A stretch of DNA of 64,000 bases from Bacteroidaceae bacterium. GTDB taxonomy: Bacteria; Bacteroidota; Bacteroidia; Bacteroidales; Bacteroidaceae. Every line of letters begins with the position of its first letter. Within the stretch, counting starts at the first letter, position 1. The stretch spans positions 124,001 to 188,000 of the forward strand of contig JAFTYI010000011.1 in NCBI GenBank assembly GCA_017464815.1. The letters run 5' to 3'. Below are positions 1 to 7,544 of this stretch, piece after piece. The translations under genes and the position numbers were made by a program. Under the pieces are notes generated by a model that was given only the letters and a program-made list of their open reading frames with translations, searched no databases and was not told where the DNA came from.

Positions 1-372
1 AACATGGTCTTCAATCGTTTCATGCGAATAATTTATGTCTTCTTTCTCTCTCTTACGGCAGGAGCATAGTATTAGTCAGGTGTGCAACGGGCGCTTTCTT
101 TGCCAATCAACATCAAAAATATCCTCTCAAACTTCTCAAACACCGGTCTTTCGACGAAGGTTTGCGTCAAAAACCGTCCGTTGTCCGCTCAAACTTTGCT
201 CTGTACCTTAGTTATAGATTAGTTGAAGTCGCAAATGTATGGATTTCTGCCATGGTGACCAAAGAATGTGGAAATTACCCCCCCCATTTTTAAGATAGTT
301 TAACAATTGGATGGGTGGATGGGGTGAATGGGCTTAATGGGCGGGACGAATGGGTGGGGCGGATGGGTGGGG
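1..372. other. Intergenic / left-edge region without a clear gene
   Basis: No convincing coding region is seen. A TACATTTG box on the minus strand (232-239) suggests a transcript leaving the window to the left. One minus-strand ATG at position 23 stays open to the edge, beginning M-K-R-L-K, and could start that gene, but only seven codons are visible. From about 308 to 372 the plus strand is a degenerate GGGTGGAT/GGGGCGGAT repeat running up to the stop codon of the minus-strand peptidase gene. Confidence 0.35.
232..239 (-). promoter_or_regulatory. Putative -7 promoter box (TACATTTG), minus strand
   Basis: It matches the Bacteroidetes TAnnTTTG -7 consensus and is followed by GCG. It would drive a gene to the left of the window with a leader of roughly 200 nt. 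No clear -33 element was identified. Confidence 0.35.
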
Positions 373-1536
373 CTATTGGCAAAGGGTGGCACACACTTTG
401 TCCTGCCAGGCGCGGGCGGGGCGGGGGGTGAGGATGTTTTGGTTGATGATGACGAAGGCTAGGGTGTGGCCGTTGGGGGCGATGGCATAGCCGGCGAGGG
501 AGGTGACACCGGTGAGGGTGCCCGTCTTGGCAAAGACGCGGCGGTAGGCGGGGGTGCGCTTCATGCGGTTTTTCAGTGTGCCGTCGATGCCGGCAATGGG
601 GAGTGAGTTTTTCAGGTGGCGGTAGAGGTGGGGGTGGTGGTAGGCGTGGCGCAGGACATCGGCCATGAGGCGTGGCGAGAGGTAGTTGTAGAGCGACACG
701 CCGCTACCGTCGGCCATGCTGTAGCGGGTGGGTTGGTGGCCCACCTGGCGGATGAGGCGGTTAATCATGCGTGCTCCGTCGCGGGCGGTGGCATAGGGCT
801 TTTGGGCATAAGAGGCTGCCAGTTGGTAGAAGAGGGCTTCGGCGTGGAGGTTGTCGCTCTTTTTCATCATGCGATCCATTATCTGTGTCAAGGGTCGGCG
901 GCAGACGGCAATCTGGGTGAGCAACGAGTCGGGGGCGGTGGCAACGAGGGTGTCGGTGGTGTCGGCCACGGTGACACCTTGCACCATCAGGGCGCGGCGC
1001 AGGTGGACGAGAAAACTGTCGGTGCGCTCGCTCAGCAGGGGGGTGAGGGTGGGCATCCCATCGTCCCAGCACCAGCCGCTTCCCCATTTCAGCGAGTCCT
1101 TCAGGGCGGCGTTGCCGATGAGTCCCCCTTCGATGTGGCGTATGCCCGATTGTGCCACGGCTTGGGCAAAGGCCTCCATGTCCAAGTGGTTTACCAAGGG
1201 GTCGAAGCCTCCCACCACGTAGAGGTCTCCCTTGAGCAGGCTGTCGGGGGTGATGGCGCCGGTGTGGTAGAGGGTGGTGTTGAAGGAGTGGTCGGGGCCC
1301 AAGTGTTCGAGGGCGGTGACGGCCGTCATCACCTTCTGTATCGAGGCGGGGCGGTAGAGCTTGTCGTCCTGGTAGTCATATAATAAGGTGTCATCGTCGA
1401 GGTCGTAGACGATGAGGCCCACCTCGGAGTGGGCGAGGAGGGTGTCGGCAAGGAGCGAGTCGAGGCGGTGGGTGAGGGAGGCACTCAATCGGAGGGGGAG
1501 GAGCAACAGGGCGATGAGGAGGAGGCGGTGGGTCAT
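373..1536 (-). CDS. dacB: D-alanyl-D-alanine carboxypeptidase/endopeptidase (PBP4, peptidase S13)
   Basis: Low-molecular-weight penicillin-binding protein that trims or cuts peptidoglycan peptide cross-links in the periplasm. The 387-residue protein has an N-terminal hydrophobic signal (about residues 4-20) and the three penicillin-binding motifs in the right order: SIQK at 65-68 (Ser65 nucleophile), SDN at 227-229 and KTG at 337-339. It is shorter than E. coli PBP4, which the family tolerates because the insert between the first two motifs varies. The upstream minus-strand PH-domain gene is separated from it by a 9-bp CTATAG array, so the two may be co-transcribed. The peptidase assignment is firm; the balance of carboxypeptidase and endopeptidase activity cannot be read from sequence. 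Confidence 0.9.
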   Translation of the reverse strand: MTHRLLLIALLLLPLRLSASLTHRLDSLLADTLLAHSEVGLIVYDLDDDTLLYDYQDDKLYRPASIQKVMTAVTALEHLGPDHSFNTTLYHTGAITPDSLLKGDLYVVGGFDPLVNHLDMEAFAQAVAQSGIRHIEGGLIGNAALKDSLKWGSGWCWDDGMPTLTPLLSERTDSFLVHLRRALMVQGVTVADTTDTLVATAPDSLLTQIAVCRRPLTQIMDRMMKKSDNLHAEALFYQLAASYAQKPYATARDGARMINRLIRQVGHQPTRYSMADGSGVSLYNYLSPRLMADVLRHAYHHPHLYRHLKNSLPIAGIDGTLKNRMKRTPAYRRVFAKTGTLTGVTSLAGYAIAPNGHTLAFVIINQNILTPRPARAWQDKVCATLCQ

Positions 1537-1569
1537 TGGGAGGAGGGTCTTTATGGTGGGGGGATAGTG

Positions 1570-1629
1570 GCTATAGTTCCTATAGTGACTATAGTGACTA
1601 TAGTTCCTATAGGGTTTATAGGGTTATAG
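1570..1629. repeat. 9-bp tandem array, CTATAGTGA-type (copy 1)
   Basis: About six and a half imperfect 9-bp units (CTATAGTTC, CTATAGTGA, CTATAGGGT) lie between dacB and the PH-domain gene. Related arrays occur at 3871-3946 and, as a short remnant, at 5240-5262. Confidence 0.85.
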
Positions 1630-2007
1630 GAGGGAGAGGAGTTCGTCCTCTTTCTCTTTAGGGGGGATGAGGGTGGTGAATTTCCCTTGGGCGTAGTGGA
1701 GGAGGAGGTATCTCTTCAGGCAGAGGGGGCCGAGGCGGGCACTGCGGACGCGCTCGACGCGGCGGATGTCGGCCAAGGGGATGATGAGGTCTTTGACAAA
1801 GCGGCCGCGGTGGATGATGAGGCGGCCGTCGGTGGTGACGGTGTAGGTGGTGGAGATGGCCCGTTCGATGATGAAGAACATCAAGGCGAGGCTGGCAAAG
1901 GCAACGATGCCCTGTCGGTGCCAGTAGGCCCAAACGGTGACAATGGTGAGCAAAACGAGTAAAATGGGCGTGTGCCAAAGCACGCGAGCATGAAATATTC
2001 GGTTCAT
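1624..2007 (-). CDS. Small membrane protein with bacterial PH-like domain
   Basis: The protein has 127 residues from the chosen start. Two hydrophobic segments lie near the N-terminus (about residues 10-27 and 33-48), followed by a beta-rich part with a Y-T-V-T-x-D-G-R-L-I-x-x-R-G pattern typical of YdbT/bPH2-like membrane-anchored PH domains. A longer frame begins 21 nt upstream. I prefer the ATG at 2007 because a TATCTTTG promoter box ends only about 17 nt before it, so the longer start would fall in or before the transcription start. The role is unknown. It lies upstream of dacB on the same strand. Confidence 0.65.
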   Translation of the reverse strand: MNRIFHARVLWHTPILLVLLTIVTVWAYWHRQGIVAFASLALMFFIIERAISTTYTVTTDGRLIIHRGRFVKDLIIPLADIRRVERVRSARLGPLCLKRYLLLHYAQGKFTTLIPPKEKEDELLSLL

Positions 2008-2023
2008 AGAAAAGAATTTTGCG

Positions 2024-2033
2024 TGCAAAGATA
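2024..2033 (-). promoter_or_regulatory. Promoter -7 box TATCTTTGCA for the PH-domain gene (and probably dacB)
   Basis: It matches TAnnTTTG exactly and gives a very short leader before the ATG at 2007. Confidence 0.65.
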
Positions 2034-2113
2034 CGTCATTTCGATGATTATTCGTAGTTTTGCGGCAGAAATAATTTTCGCAGGAAGATAGGCATACTCC
2101 CTCCGCTTCGCTT

Positions 2114-2230
2114 GAGGGTGTGTCATAACTGACTTTTTAGATGCAGACGACGCGGATTTTTTGATTATTATACCCGACAGGTTGTGATTTATCTGCGTTA
2201 TCCGTGTCATCCGCGTCTAAAAAGTGAAAT
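2114..2230. repeat. Dispersed hairpin repeat, copy A
   Basis: A right arm reading ATCCGCGTCTAAAAAGT (2209-2225) pairs with an interrupted left arm ACTTTTTAGA...ACGCGGAT (2132-2157). The loop contains ACCCGACAGG followed by TTGTGATTTAT. The same loop motif is in the element at 62818-62893, and the left boundary (GAGGGTGTGTCATAA) recurs at 14973. It lies upstream of nadB. Confidence 0.75.
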
Positions 2231-2283
2231 GAGTGCTGAATGGTTCTGCTATTCTGCTTGCGAGACTTTAAATAAAGACAATT

Positions 2284-3849
2284 ATGGTAAGAAAGTATGA
2301 TTTCTTAGTAATCGGTTCGGGGTTGGCCGGTATGAGCTTTGCCCTGAAGGTGGCTCACAAGGGCACGGTGGCTCTCATCTGCAAAGCCGGATTGGAAGAG
2401 GCAAACACCTACTTTGCGCAGGGAGGCATCGCTTCGGTGACCGACCTTGCGGTGGACAATTTTGATAAACACATCGAGGACACCCTCATTGCCGGCGACC
2501 ACATCAACGACCGCGAGGCGGTGGAAAAGGTGGTGCGCGGTGCTCCGGCTCAGATTGAAGAACTCATCAAGTGGGGCGTTGACTTCGACAAGAAGGCCGA
2601 CGGCACCTTTGACCTGCATAAGGAGGGCGGCCACTCGGAGTTCCGCATCCTGCACCACAAGGACAACACCGGTGCCGAGATACAGACTTCGCTCATCGAG
2701 GCGGTGAAGGCGCATCCCAACATCGATGTACTTACCAACCACTTTGCCGTGGAAATTATCACCCAACACCACTTGGGCATCATTGTCACCCGCTACACGC
2801 AGGGCATCCGCTGCTACGGCGCCTACGTGTTGAACGAGGAGACGGGCGAAGTGGACACCTTCTTGTCGAAGGTCACCATCATGGCTACGGGCGGATGCGA
2901 AGCCGTCTATCGCCACACCACCAACCCCTTGGTGGCCACGGGCGACGGCATTGCCATGGTCTATCGCGCCAAGGGTGCGGTGAGGGACATGGAGTTCATC
3001 CAATTCCATCCCACAGCCCTCTATCACCCCGGCGACCGTCCGTCGTACCTCATCACCGAGGCCATGCGCGGCTATGGAGGCGTGCTCCGCACGAAGGATG
3101 GCAAGGAGTTCATGCAGAAGTATGACCCCCGCCTGTCGTTGGCACCACGCGACATCGTGGCCCGCGCCATCGACAATGAGATGAAGCATCGCGGCGACGA
3201 CCACGTCTACCTCGACGTGACACACAAGGATGCTGAAGAGACTAAGAAACATTTCCCAAACATCTACAAGAAGTGCCTCTCCATCGGCATCGACATCACC
3301 AAGGACTACATCCCTGTGGCACCGGCAGCCCACTACCTGTGTGGTGGTATCGTGGTCGACCTCGACGGACAGAGCAGCATCCGACGCCTCTATGCCATCG
3401 GTGAATGTTCGTGCACAGGGCTTCATGGCGGCAACCGACTGGCCAGCAACTCGCTCATCGAAGCCGTGGTGTATGCCGACGCGGCAGCCAAACACGCCCT
3501 GAGTGTCATCGACCGCTACGACTTCAACGAAGACATCCCCGAATGGAACGACGAGGGCACCATCAGCACCGAAGAGCGCGTGCTCATCACCCAGAGCATG
3601 AAGGAGGTGAACCAGATAATGGAGGCCTACGTGGGCATTGTGCGCAGCAACACCCGTCTGACACGGGCTTGGAACCGCTTGGATATCCTCTACGAAGAGA
3701 CCGAGCGCCTGTTCAAGAGCAGCAAAGCCACCCGCGAACTGTGCGAGCTGCGCAACATGATAAACGTGGGCTATCTCATCACCCGTCAGGCGATGGAGCG
3801 CAAGGAAAGCCGCGGATTGCACTATAGCATCGACTATCCGAGGGAATAG
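2284..3849 (+). CDS. nadB: L-aspartate oxidase
   Basis: Flavoenzyme that oxidises L-aspartate to iminoaspartate, the first step of de novo NAD synthesis. The 521-residue protein matches the usual NadB length. It has the N-terminal FAD-binding GSGLAG motif (residues 11-16), the substrate-domain pattern around MEFIQFHPTAL, and the C-terminal FAD motif ending GGNRLASNSLIEA, all characteristic of the NadB/SdhA/FrdA family. The absence of a covalent-flavin histidine context and the short C-terminal helical domain favour NadB over succinate dehydrogenase. No nadA or nadC is next to it here; it stands alone between a hairpin repeat and a CTATAG array. Confidence 0.93.
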   Translation: MVRKYDFLVIGSGLAGMSFALKVAHKGTVALICKAGLEEANTYFAQGGIASVTDLAVDNFDKHIEDTLIAGDHINDREAVEKVVRGAPAQIEELIKWGVDFDKKADGTFDLHKEGGHSEFRILHHKDNTGAEIQTSLIEAVKAHPNIDVLTNHFAVEIITQHHLGIIVTRYTQGIRCYGAYVLNEETGEVDTFLSKVTIMATGGCEAVYRHTTNPLVATGDGIAMVYRAKGAVRDMEFIQFHPTALYHPGDRPSYLITEAMRGYGGVLRTKDGKEFMQKYDPRLSLAPRDIVARAIDNEMKHRGDDHVYLDVTHKDAEETKKHFPNIYKKCLSIGIDITKDYIPVAPAAHYLCGGIVVDLDGQSSIRRLYAIGECSCTGLHGGNRLASNSLIEAVVYADAAAKHALSVIDRYDFNEDIPEWNDEGTISTEERVLITQSMKEVNQIMEAYVGIVRSNTRLTRAWNRLDILYEETERLFKSSKATRELCELRNMINVGYLITRQAMERKESRGLHYSIDYPRE

Positions 3850-3870
3850 GCTGTAGGGGATTGATAGGAG

Positions 3871-3946
3871 CTATAGGGGCTATAGTAACTATAGGGACTA
3901 TAGGGACTATAGGAACTATAGATACTATAGTAATTATAGGCTATAA
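3871..3946. repeat. 9-bp tandem array, CTATAGGGA-type (copy 2)
   Basis: Eight or so 9-bp units (CTATAGGGG, CTATAGTAA, CTATAGGGA twice, CTATAGGAA, CTATAGATA and others) sit in the leader of the Nramp gene. Because the unit is a multiple of three it is open in frame and would encode an Ile-Gly-Thr repeat, an artefact rather than part of the transporter. Confidence 0.9.
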
Positions 3947-3968
3947 CTTTTTGGGGGAGTTGGGTGTT

Positions 3969-5234
3969 ATGAAAGGTATGAAGGATTTTCTGAAAGACTT
4001 GAAGCGGAAGGACCATCCGCGCTACTTGGGCGGCATGGACTTTCTGAAGTATGTAGGTCCCGGCCTGTTGGTGACAGTTGGCTTCATTGACCCGGGAAAT
4101 TGGGCGAGCAACTTTGCGGCCGGCTCGATGTTTGGCTACACACTGTTGTGGGTGGTCACCCTCTCGACGGTGATGCTGATATTGCTTCAACACAATGTGG
4201 CCCACTTGGGCATTGCCACGGGGCTTTGCCTCTCCGAGGCGGCGCATAAGTATTTACCCAAGTGGTTGTCGCTTCCCATACTGGGCAGTGCCGTGCTGGC
4301 CAGCATTTCCACTTCGCTGGCCGAGATATTGGGTGGCGCCATAGCTTTGCAGATGCTGTTCGGTGTGCCCATCCCTGCCGGTGCTTTGCTGACGGCCGCC
4401 TTTGTGACGGTGATGCTCTTTACCAACAGCTACCGACGGGTGGAGAAGGGGATTATCGCCTTTGTTTCGCTCATCGGATTTTCGTTTCTCTATGAACTTT
4501 TCCTAGTTGATGTGGATTGGCCGGTGGCCATGCGTTCGGCCGTGGTGCCCTCTATTCCCGAGGGCAGTATGCTGATTGTGATGAGTGTGTTGGGCGCGGT
4601 GGTGATGCCTCACAACCTGTTTCTTCACTCCGAGGTGATACAGAGCCGGCAGGTGAACCTGCAGGATGATGCCCACATCCGCAAGGCATTGAAATATGAA
4701 TTCTTTGACACCCTGCTGGCCATGACCATCGGGTGGGCCATCAACAGTGCCATGATTGTGTTGGCCGCCGCCACCTTCTTTAAGAATGGTGTGCAGGTGG
4801 AGGAGTTGGCACAGGCGCAGAGCCTGCTCGACCCCCTGTTGGGCGGTGCGGCCGGCGTGGTGTTTGCCGTGGCGTTGCTGTTGGCCGGTGTGTCGTCGAC
4901 GGTCACCAGCGGTATGGCCGCCGGCTCCATCTTTGCCGGCTTCTTTGGCGAAGCATACAACATCAAAGATACCCACTCGCGCTTGGGTGTGCTCCTTTCG
5001 TTGGGTATCGCACTGCTGATTATTTTCTTTATCGAGGACCCCTTCTATGGGCTGATTATCTCGCAGATGGTGCTGAGTGTGCAGCTTCCCATCACCGTGT
5101 TCTTGCAGGTGAGCCTCACCTCCTCCAAACGGGTGATGGGGCAGTATGTCAACAGCCGTTTCACCACGGTGCTGCTCTATGGCGTGGCCGCAGTGGTGAC
5201 GGTGCTGAATCTGATGCTGTTGGTGGAGGGGTAG
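3969..5234 (+). CDS. mntH: Nramp family divalent metal ion transporter
   Basis: Proton-coupled importer of Mn2+/Fe2+ in the inner membrane. From the ATG at 3969 it has 421 residues, as expected for Nramp proteins, and about eleven hydrophobic segments. Family signatures are DPGN at residues 41-44 (TM1 metal-binding) and MPHN at 213-216 (TM6). The reading frame is open further upstream through the CTATAG array, but that extension is low-complexity and lies before the GGGGGAG ribosome-binding-like stretch, so it is excluded; a second Met at 3978 is also possible. It follows nadB by 119 bp. Whether Mn or Fe is preferred cannot be decided. Confidence 0.88.
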   Translation: MKGMKDFLKDLKRKDHPRYLGGMDFLKYVGPGLLVTVGFIDPGNWASNFAAGSMFGYTLLWVVTLSTVMLILLQHNVAHLGIATGLCLSEAAHKYLPKWLSLPILGSAVLASISTSLAEILGGAIALQMLFGVPIPAGALLTAAFVTVMLFTNSYRRVEKGIIAFVSLIGFSFLYELFLVDVDWPVAMRSAVVPSIPEGSMLIVMSVLGAVVMPHNLFLHSEVIQSRQVNLQDDAHIRKALKYEFFDTLLAMTIGWAINSAMIVLAAATFFKNGVQVEELAQAQSLLDPLLGGAAGVVFAVALLLAGVSSTVTSGMAAGSIFAGFFGEAYNIKDTHSRLGVLLSLGIALLIIFFIEDPFYGLIISQMVLSVQLPITVFLQVSLTSSKRVMGQYVNSRFTTVLLYGVAAVVTVLNLMLLVEG

Positions 5235-5239
5235 TTTTT

Positions 5240-5262
5240 TATGGGAACTATAGTTTTATAGG
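5240..5262. repeat. Short CTATAG repeat remnant (copy 3)
   Basis: Two degenerate units (GGGAACTATAG, TTTTATAGGG) lie between the convergent mntH and LtaS-like genes. They resemble the arrays at 1570 and 3871. Confidence 0.55.
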
Positions 5263-5267
5263 GGGCT

Positions 5268-7100
5268 TTACCTTTCTCCCAAGTCATCCATGATGGTTTG
5301 TAGGATGGATTGGCCGCGGTGGAGGCGGCTGGCCGAGGGTGTGGGCGTGTCGGTGATGACGCGCTCGGCTTCGTTGCTGTATATGGTGAGGCCGGTGCTG
5401 TCGCGGAAGGCTAAGGCGTTGTTGTAGGTGTAGAAGGTGAAGGGATAGGTGTAGTTGCAGCTCAGGACGTTGCGGCTGAAGGTGAAGTCGGCATGTGGCA
5501 GGCCGAGCTGGGCCAGCAGGGTGGCAGGCAGGTCGGTCTGGTTGGTGAGCACGTCTATTGTGCGTGCCTCGCTGACGGCTCCGCCTGTCCAGAGCATGGG
5601 GATGTGGAAGACTCGCGGGTCGTTGTGGCTGCTGAGCCCCTTTTCGCGGTAGAGGATGCCGTGGTCGGGCAGGCAGATGATGAGCAAATCCTTCCATGCC
5701 GGCAGCTGTTTCATGCGGTCGATGAAGCGGCCCAGACAGTCGTCGGTGTAGGCAAAGGAGTTGAGTATCTTGTCATTGGGAAAGCGGTCGAAGGGTACTT
5801 CGAACGGTTCGTGACTGCTGAGGGTGAGGAAGGTGGTGAACCATCGGCGGGTGGTATCGGTGCGGTGGGCAATGACGTCGTAGAGGTGGTTGAAGGTGAT
5901 GTCGTCGTTCACTCCCCAGGCGTTGGTGGTGCGCTGTTGCAGGGTGAAGTCCGTGTCGGCCGTCACCTGTTGGTAGCCGGTGGAGAGCAGGTAGCTCTTC
6001 ATGTTGGTGAAATTGATGTCGCCTCCGTAGAGGAAGTCGGTTTCGTATCCGGCCTTCAGCAGCGAGCCGGCGATGGATGGCAACGTGCGGCTTTTGGCCG
6101 GAATCTTCATCACCGAAGTCTGTGGCAGGCCCGGATATCCGCTGAGGGTACAGAGGGTGCCGCGGTCGGTGCGGTAGCTGTTGGCGTAGCATTGGGTGAA
6201 GAGGATGCCTTCGCGCCCCAGGCGGTCGATGTGGGGCGAGGTGCCTGGTGTGCCGCCCAGTAATTCCACGAAAGAGGCTCCGAAGCCTTCGAGCAGGATG
6301 AGCAACACGTTGGGGCGGCGGTTGTTCAGCAGGGGAGTGGTGCAACTGTCTGTCGGGGCGGGGTAGAGGCCGTTGAAGTGTGCCGCCCGTTCCTCTTCGG
6401 GGAAGAAGTCGAACATCTCCTCGAAACGCTCGCTTTTTCCCATCGACGAGAGGAGGCTGAAGCAGGGGTTGACGGCCGCGTGGTTGAGGAACTGGCATTC
6501 GCTGTAGTACACCTGTCCGATGTTGGCCGTCGACTCGGTGATGCCTCCGCGGATGGCGACGAACAGGCCGCCTCCCATGAGAAGGAGCGACAGGGTGGTG
6601 GCAATGCGCCTCTTGCATCGGGCCAACTTCTTGGGGGTAAGACGGATGAGCAGCCATGCCATCGCGGACGCTACGGCCACCATGGCAACGACGCGCAGGG
6701 CGATGAATCCCACGGAGACACTGGCAAAGGCTTCCGATGGTGAGTCGAGGTAGTTGAACACCGTGGCGTCGAGCTTGAATCCCCAAAAGGTGTAGAGCGC
6801 CGTGTCCACCACGAACACAATGGCCATCACCACGGCTATCACCATCAGGTAGGGACGCATCCACCGGCGGAGCGCCATCTCACCCGTCCACACACTGATG
6901 AGCAGGACGAGTAGCGGCAGGGCGGTGAGGTAGCCTGCTGTGGAGGCGTCCAGCGAAAGGCCGTGGAGGATGACCTCCGCGTAGTCGCCCGGAGTGAGCG
7001 CTTCGGTGGCGTTGTACATCATGAACAGGGGCTTCTGCACGGCAAACAGGGCTATCAGTGCGGCGTATAGGGCGGCGAGGTATAGGATTCTGCTTTTCAT
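5268..7100 (-). CDS. LtaS/MdoB-family membrane phosphotransferase (sulfatase fold), paralogue 1
   Basis: The 610-residue inner-membrane protein has about five N-terminal transmembrane helices and a periplasmic alkaline-phosphatase-like catalytic domain. Residues matching the LtaS active site are Glu271 (LEGFG), Thr311 (RTDRG, the likely nucleophile) and Asp479-His480 (PDHG). In Firmicutes such enzymes make lipoteichoic acid; in Gram-negatives the family transfers phosphoglycerol or phosphoethanolamine to glycans or lipids. The acceptor here is unknown. The gene stands alone, with its own promoter at 7148-7155 and a twice-repeated ACCGGT site in the leader. A second member of the family is at 55093-57090. 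Confidence 0.8.
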   Translation of the reverse strand: MKSRILYLAALYAALIALFAVQKPLFMMYNATEALTPGDYAEVILHGLSLDASTAGYLTALPLLVLLISVWTGEMALRRWMRPYLMVIAVVMAIVFVVDTALYTFWGFKLDATVFNYLDSPSEAFASVSVGFIALRVVAMVAVASAMAWLLIRLTPKKLARCKRRIATTLSLLLMGGGLFVAIRGGITESTANIGQVYYSECQFLNHAAVNPCFSLLSSMGKSERFEEMFDFFPEEERAAHFNGLYPAPTDSCTTPLLNNRRPNVLLILLEGFGASFVELLGGTPGTSPHIDRLGREGILFTQCYANSYRTDRGTLCTLSGYPGLPQTSVMKIPAKSRTLPSIAGSLLKAGYETDFLYGGDINFTNMKSYLLSTGYQQVTADTDFTLQQRTTNAWGVNDDITFNHLYDVIAHRTDTTRRWFTTFLTLSSHEPFEVPFDRFPNDKILNSFAYTDDCLGRFIDRMKQLPAWKDLLIICLPDHGILYREKGLSSHNDPRVFHIPMLWTGGAVSEARTIDVLTNQTDLPATLLAQLGLPHADFTFSRNVLSCNYTYPFTFYTYNNALAFRDSTGLTIYSNEAERVITDTPTPSASRLHRGQSILQTIMDDLGER

Positions 7101-7111
7101 CTTCTCTTTAT

Positions 7112-7146
7112 ATTCTTTTTAACCGGTATGATTCTTCTTAACCGGT
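7112..7146 (-). promoter_or_regulatory. Direct repeat with ACCGGT core in the leader of the LtaS-like gene
   Basis: Two 16-bp copies reading ATTCTTnTTAACCGGT on the plus strand (7112-7127 and 7131-7146) are spaced 19 bp apart. They sit between the predicted -7 box and the start codon, a position suited to a repressor or RNA-level site. Function is inferred only from position and repetition. Confidence 0.45.
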
Positions 7147-7147
7147 G

Positions 7148-7155
7148 CAAAATTA
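7148..7155 (-). promoter_or_regulatory. Promoter -7 box TAATTTTG for the LtaS-like gene
   Basis: It is an exact match to TAnnTTTG, about 48 bp upstream of the ATG at 7100. A less regular TACCCTTTG lies further upstream at about 7173-7181. Confidence 0.5.
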
Positions 7156-7508
7156 CTCCCTTTTTGCGTGCAAAGGGTACAATGCTTAGTTAAAGTATGT
7201 TATTGTGGAGCATCGTCGGCCGCTTGGGAAGCGATAAAGTGGAAATGCAGCGGAAAGAAACCGGTTTGGCACTGGCAAAAACTCCTCTGTGATTAAATTT
7301 TGACTAAAGGCAAACCGATTTCTCAACAAAGGCAAACCGATTTTTCTGCAAAGGCAAACCGGCGCTTCTCTTTGCAGCGGGCAATTTACGCCCTTTTGAA
7401 ACGTTAAAACTCCTTTCTAAACTGCCAAAAGTTGGTAAATCCGCCCATTTTATCCCTAATATAGTATAAATCTTGGGCGTTTCTTTTTAAAATAGGAGAA
7501 AATGTTAT
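7156..7508. other. Divergent intergenic region with a triple 22-bp repeat
   Basis: No gene is seen here. The region separates the divergent LtaS-like and DUF6242 genes and contains the triple AAAGGCAAACCG repeat (7306-7361), with an AAACCGGTTT palindrome shortly before it. Confidence 0.6.
7306..7361 (+). repeat. Three direct repeats of AAAGGCAAACCG, 22-bp period
   Basis: Copies begin at 7306, 7328 and 7350. The first two are followed by GATTT. The 22-bp spacing is close to two helical turns, as for co-aligned protein-binding sites, about 150-200 bp upstream of the DUF6242 promoter. Confidence 0.7.
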
Positions 7509-7516
7509 TATTTTTG
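7509..7516 (+). promoter_or_regulatory. Promoter -7 box TATTTTTG for the DUF6242 lipoprotein gene
   Basis: It is an exact TAnnTTTG match ending 28 bp before the ATG at 7545. It also argues against the upstream TTG at 7521 as the start. Confidence 0.6.
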
Positions 7517-7544
7517 CAGCTTGTTATCAAATGGATTGTTTTAT

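Noticed and set aside
616..1383. Long plus-strand open frame opposite dacB
   Set aside because: It is a GC-rich shadow of a gene with clear penicillin-binding motifs on the other strand; its product is low-complexity His/Val/Gly.
1570..1629. CRISPR or protein-coding tandem repeat
   Set aside because: The 9-bp unit has no spacers and lies between genes; it is a simple tandem array.
2305..3822. 505-codon minus-strand open frame
   Set aside because: Antisense shadow of nadB, with no recognisable domain and a His/Val-rich composition typical of such shadows.
3861..3968. N-terminal extension of the Nramp protein
   Set aside because: It is only the translated CTATAG array (Ile-Gly-Thr repeats) and precedes the plausible ribosome-binding site.
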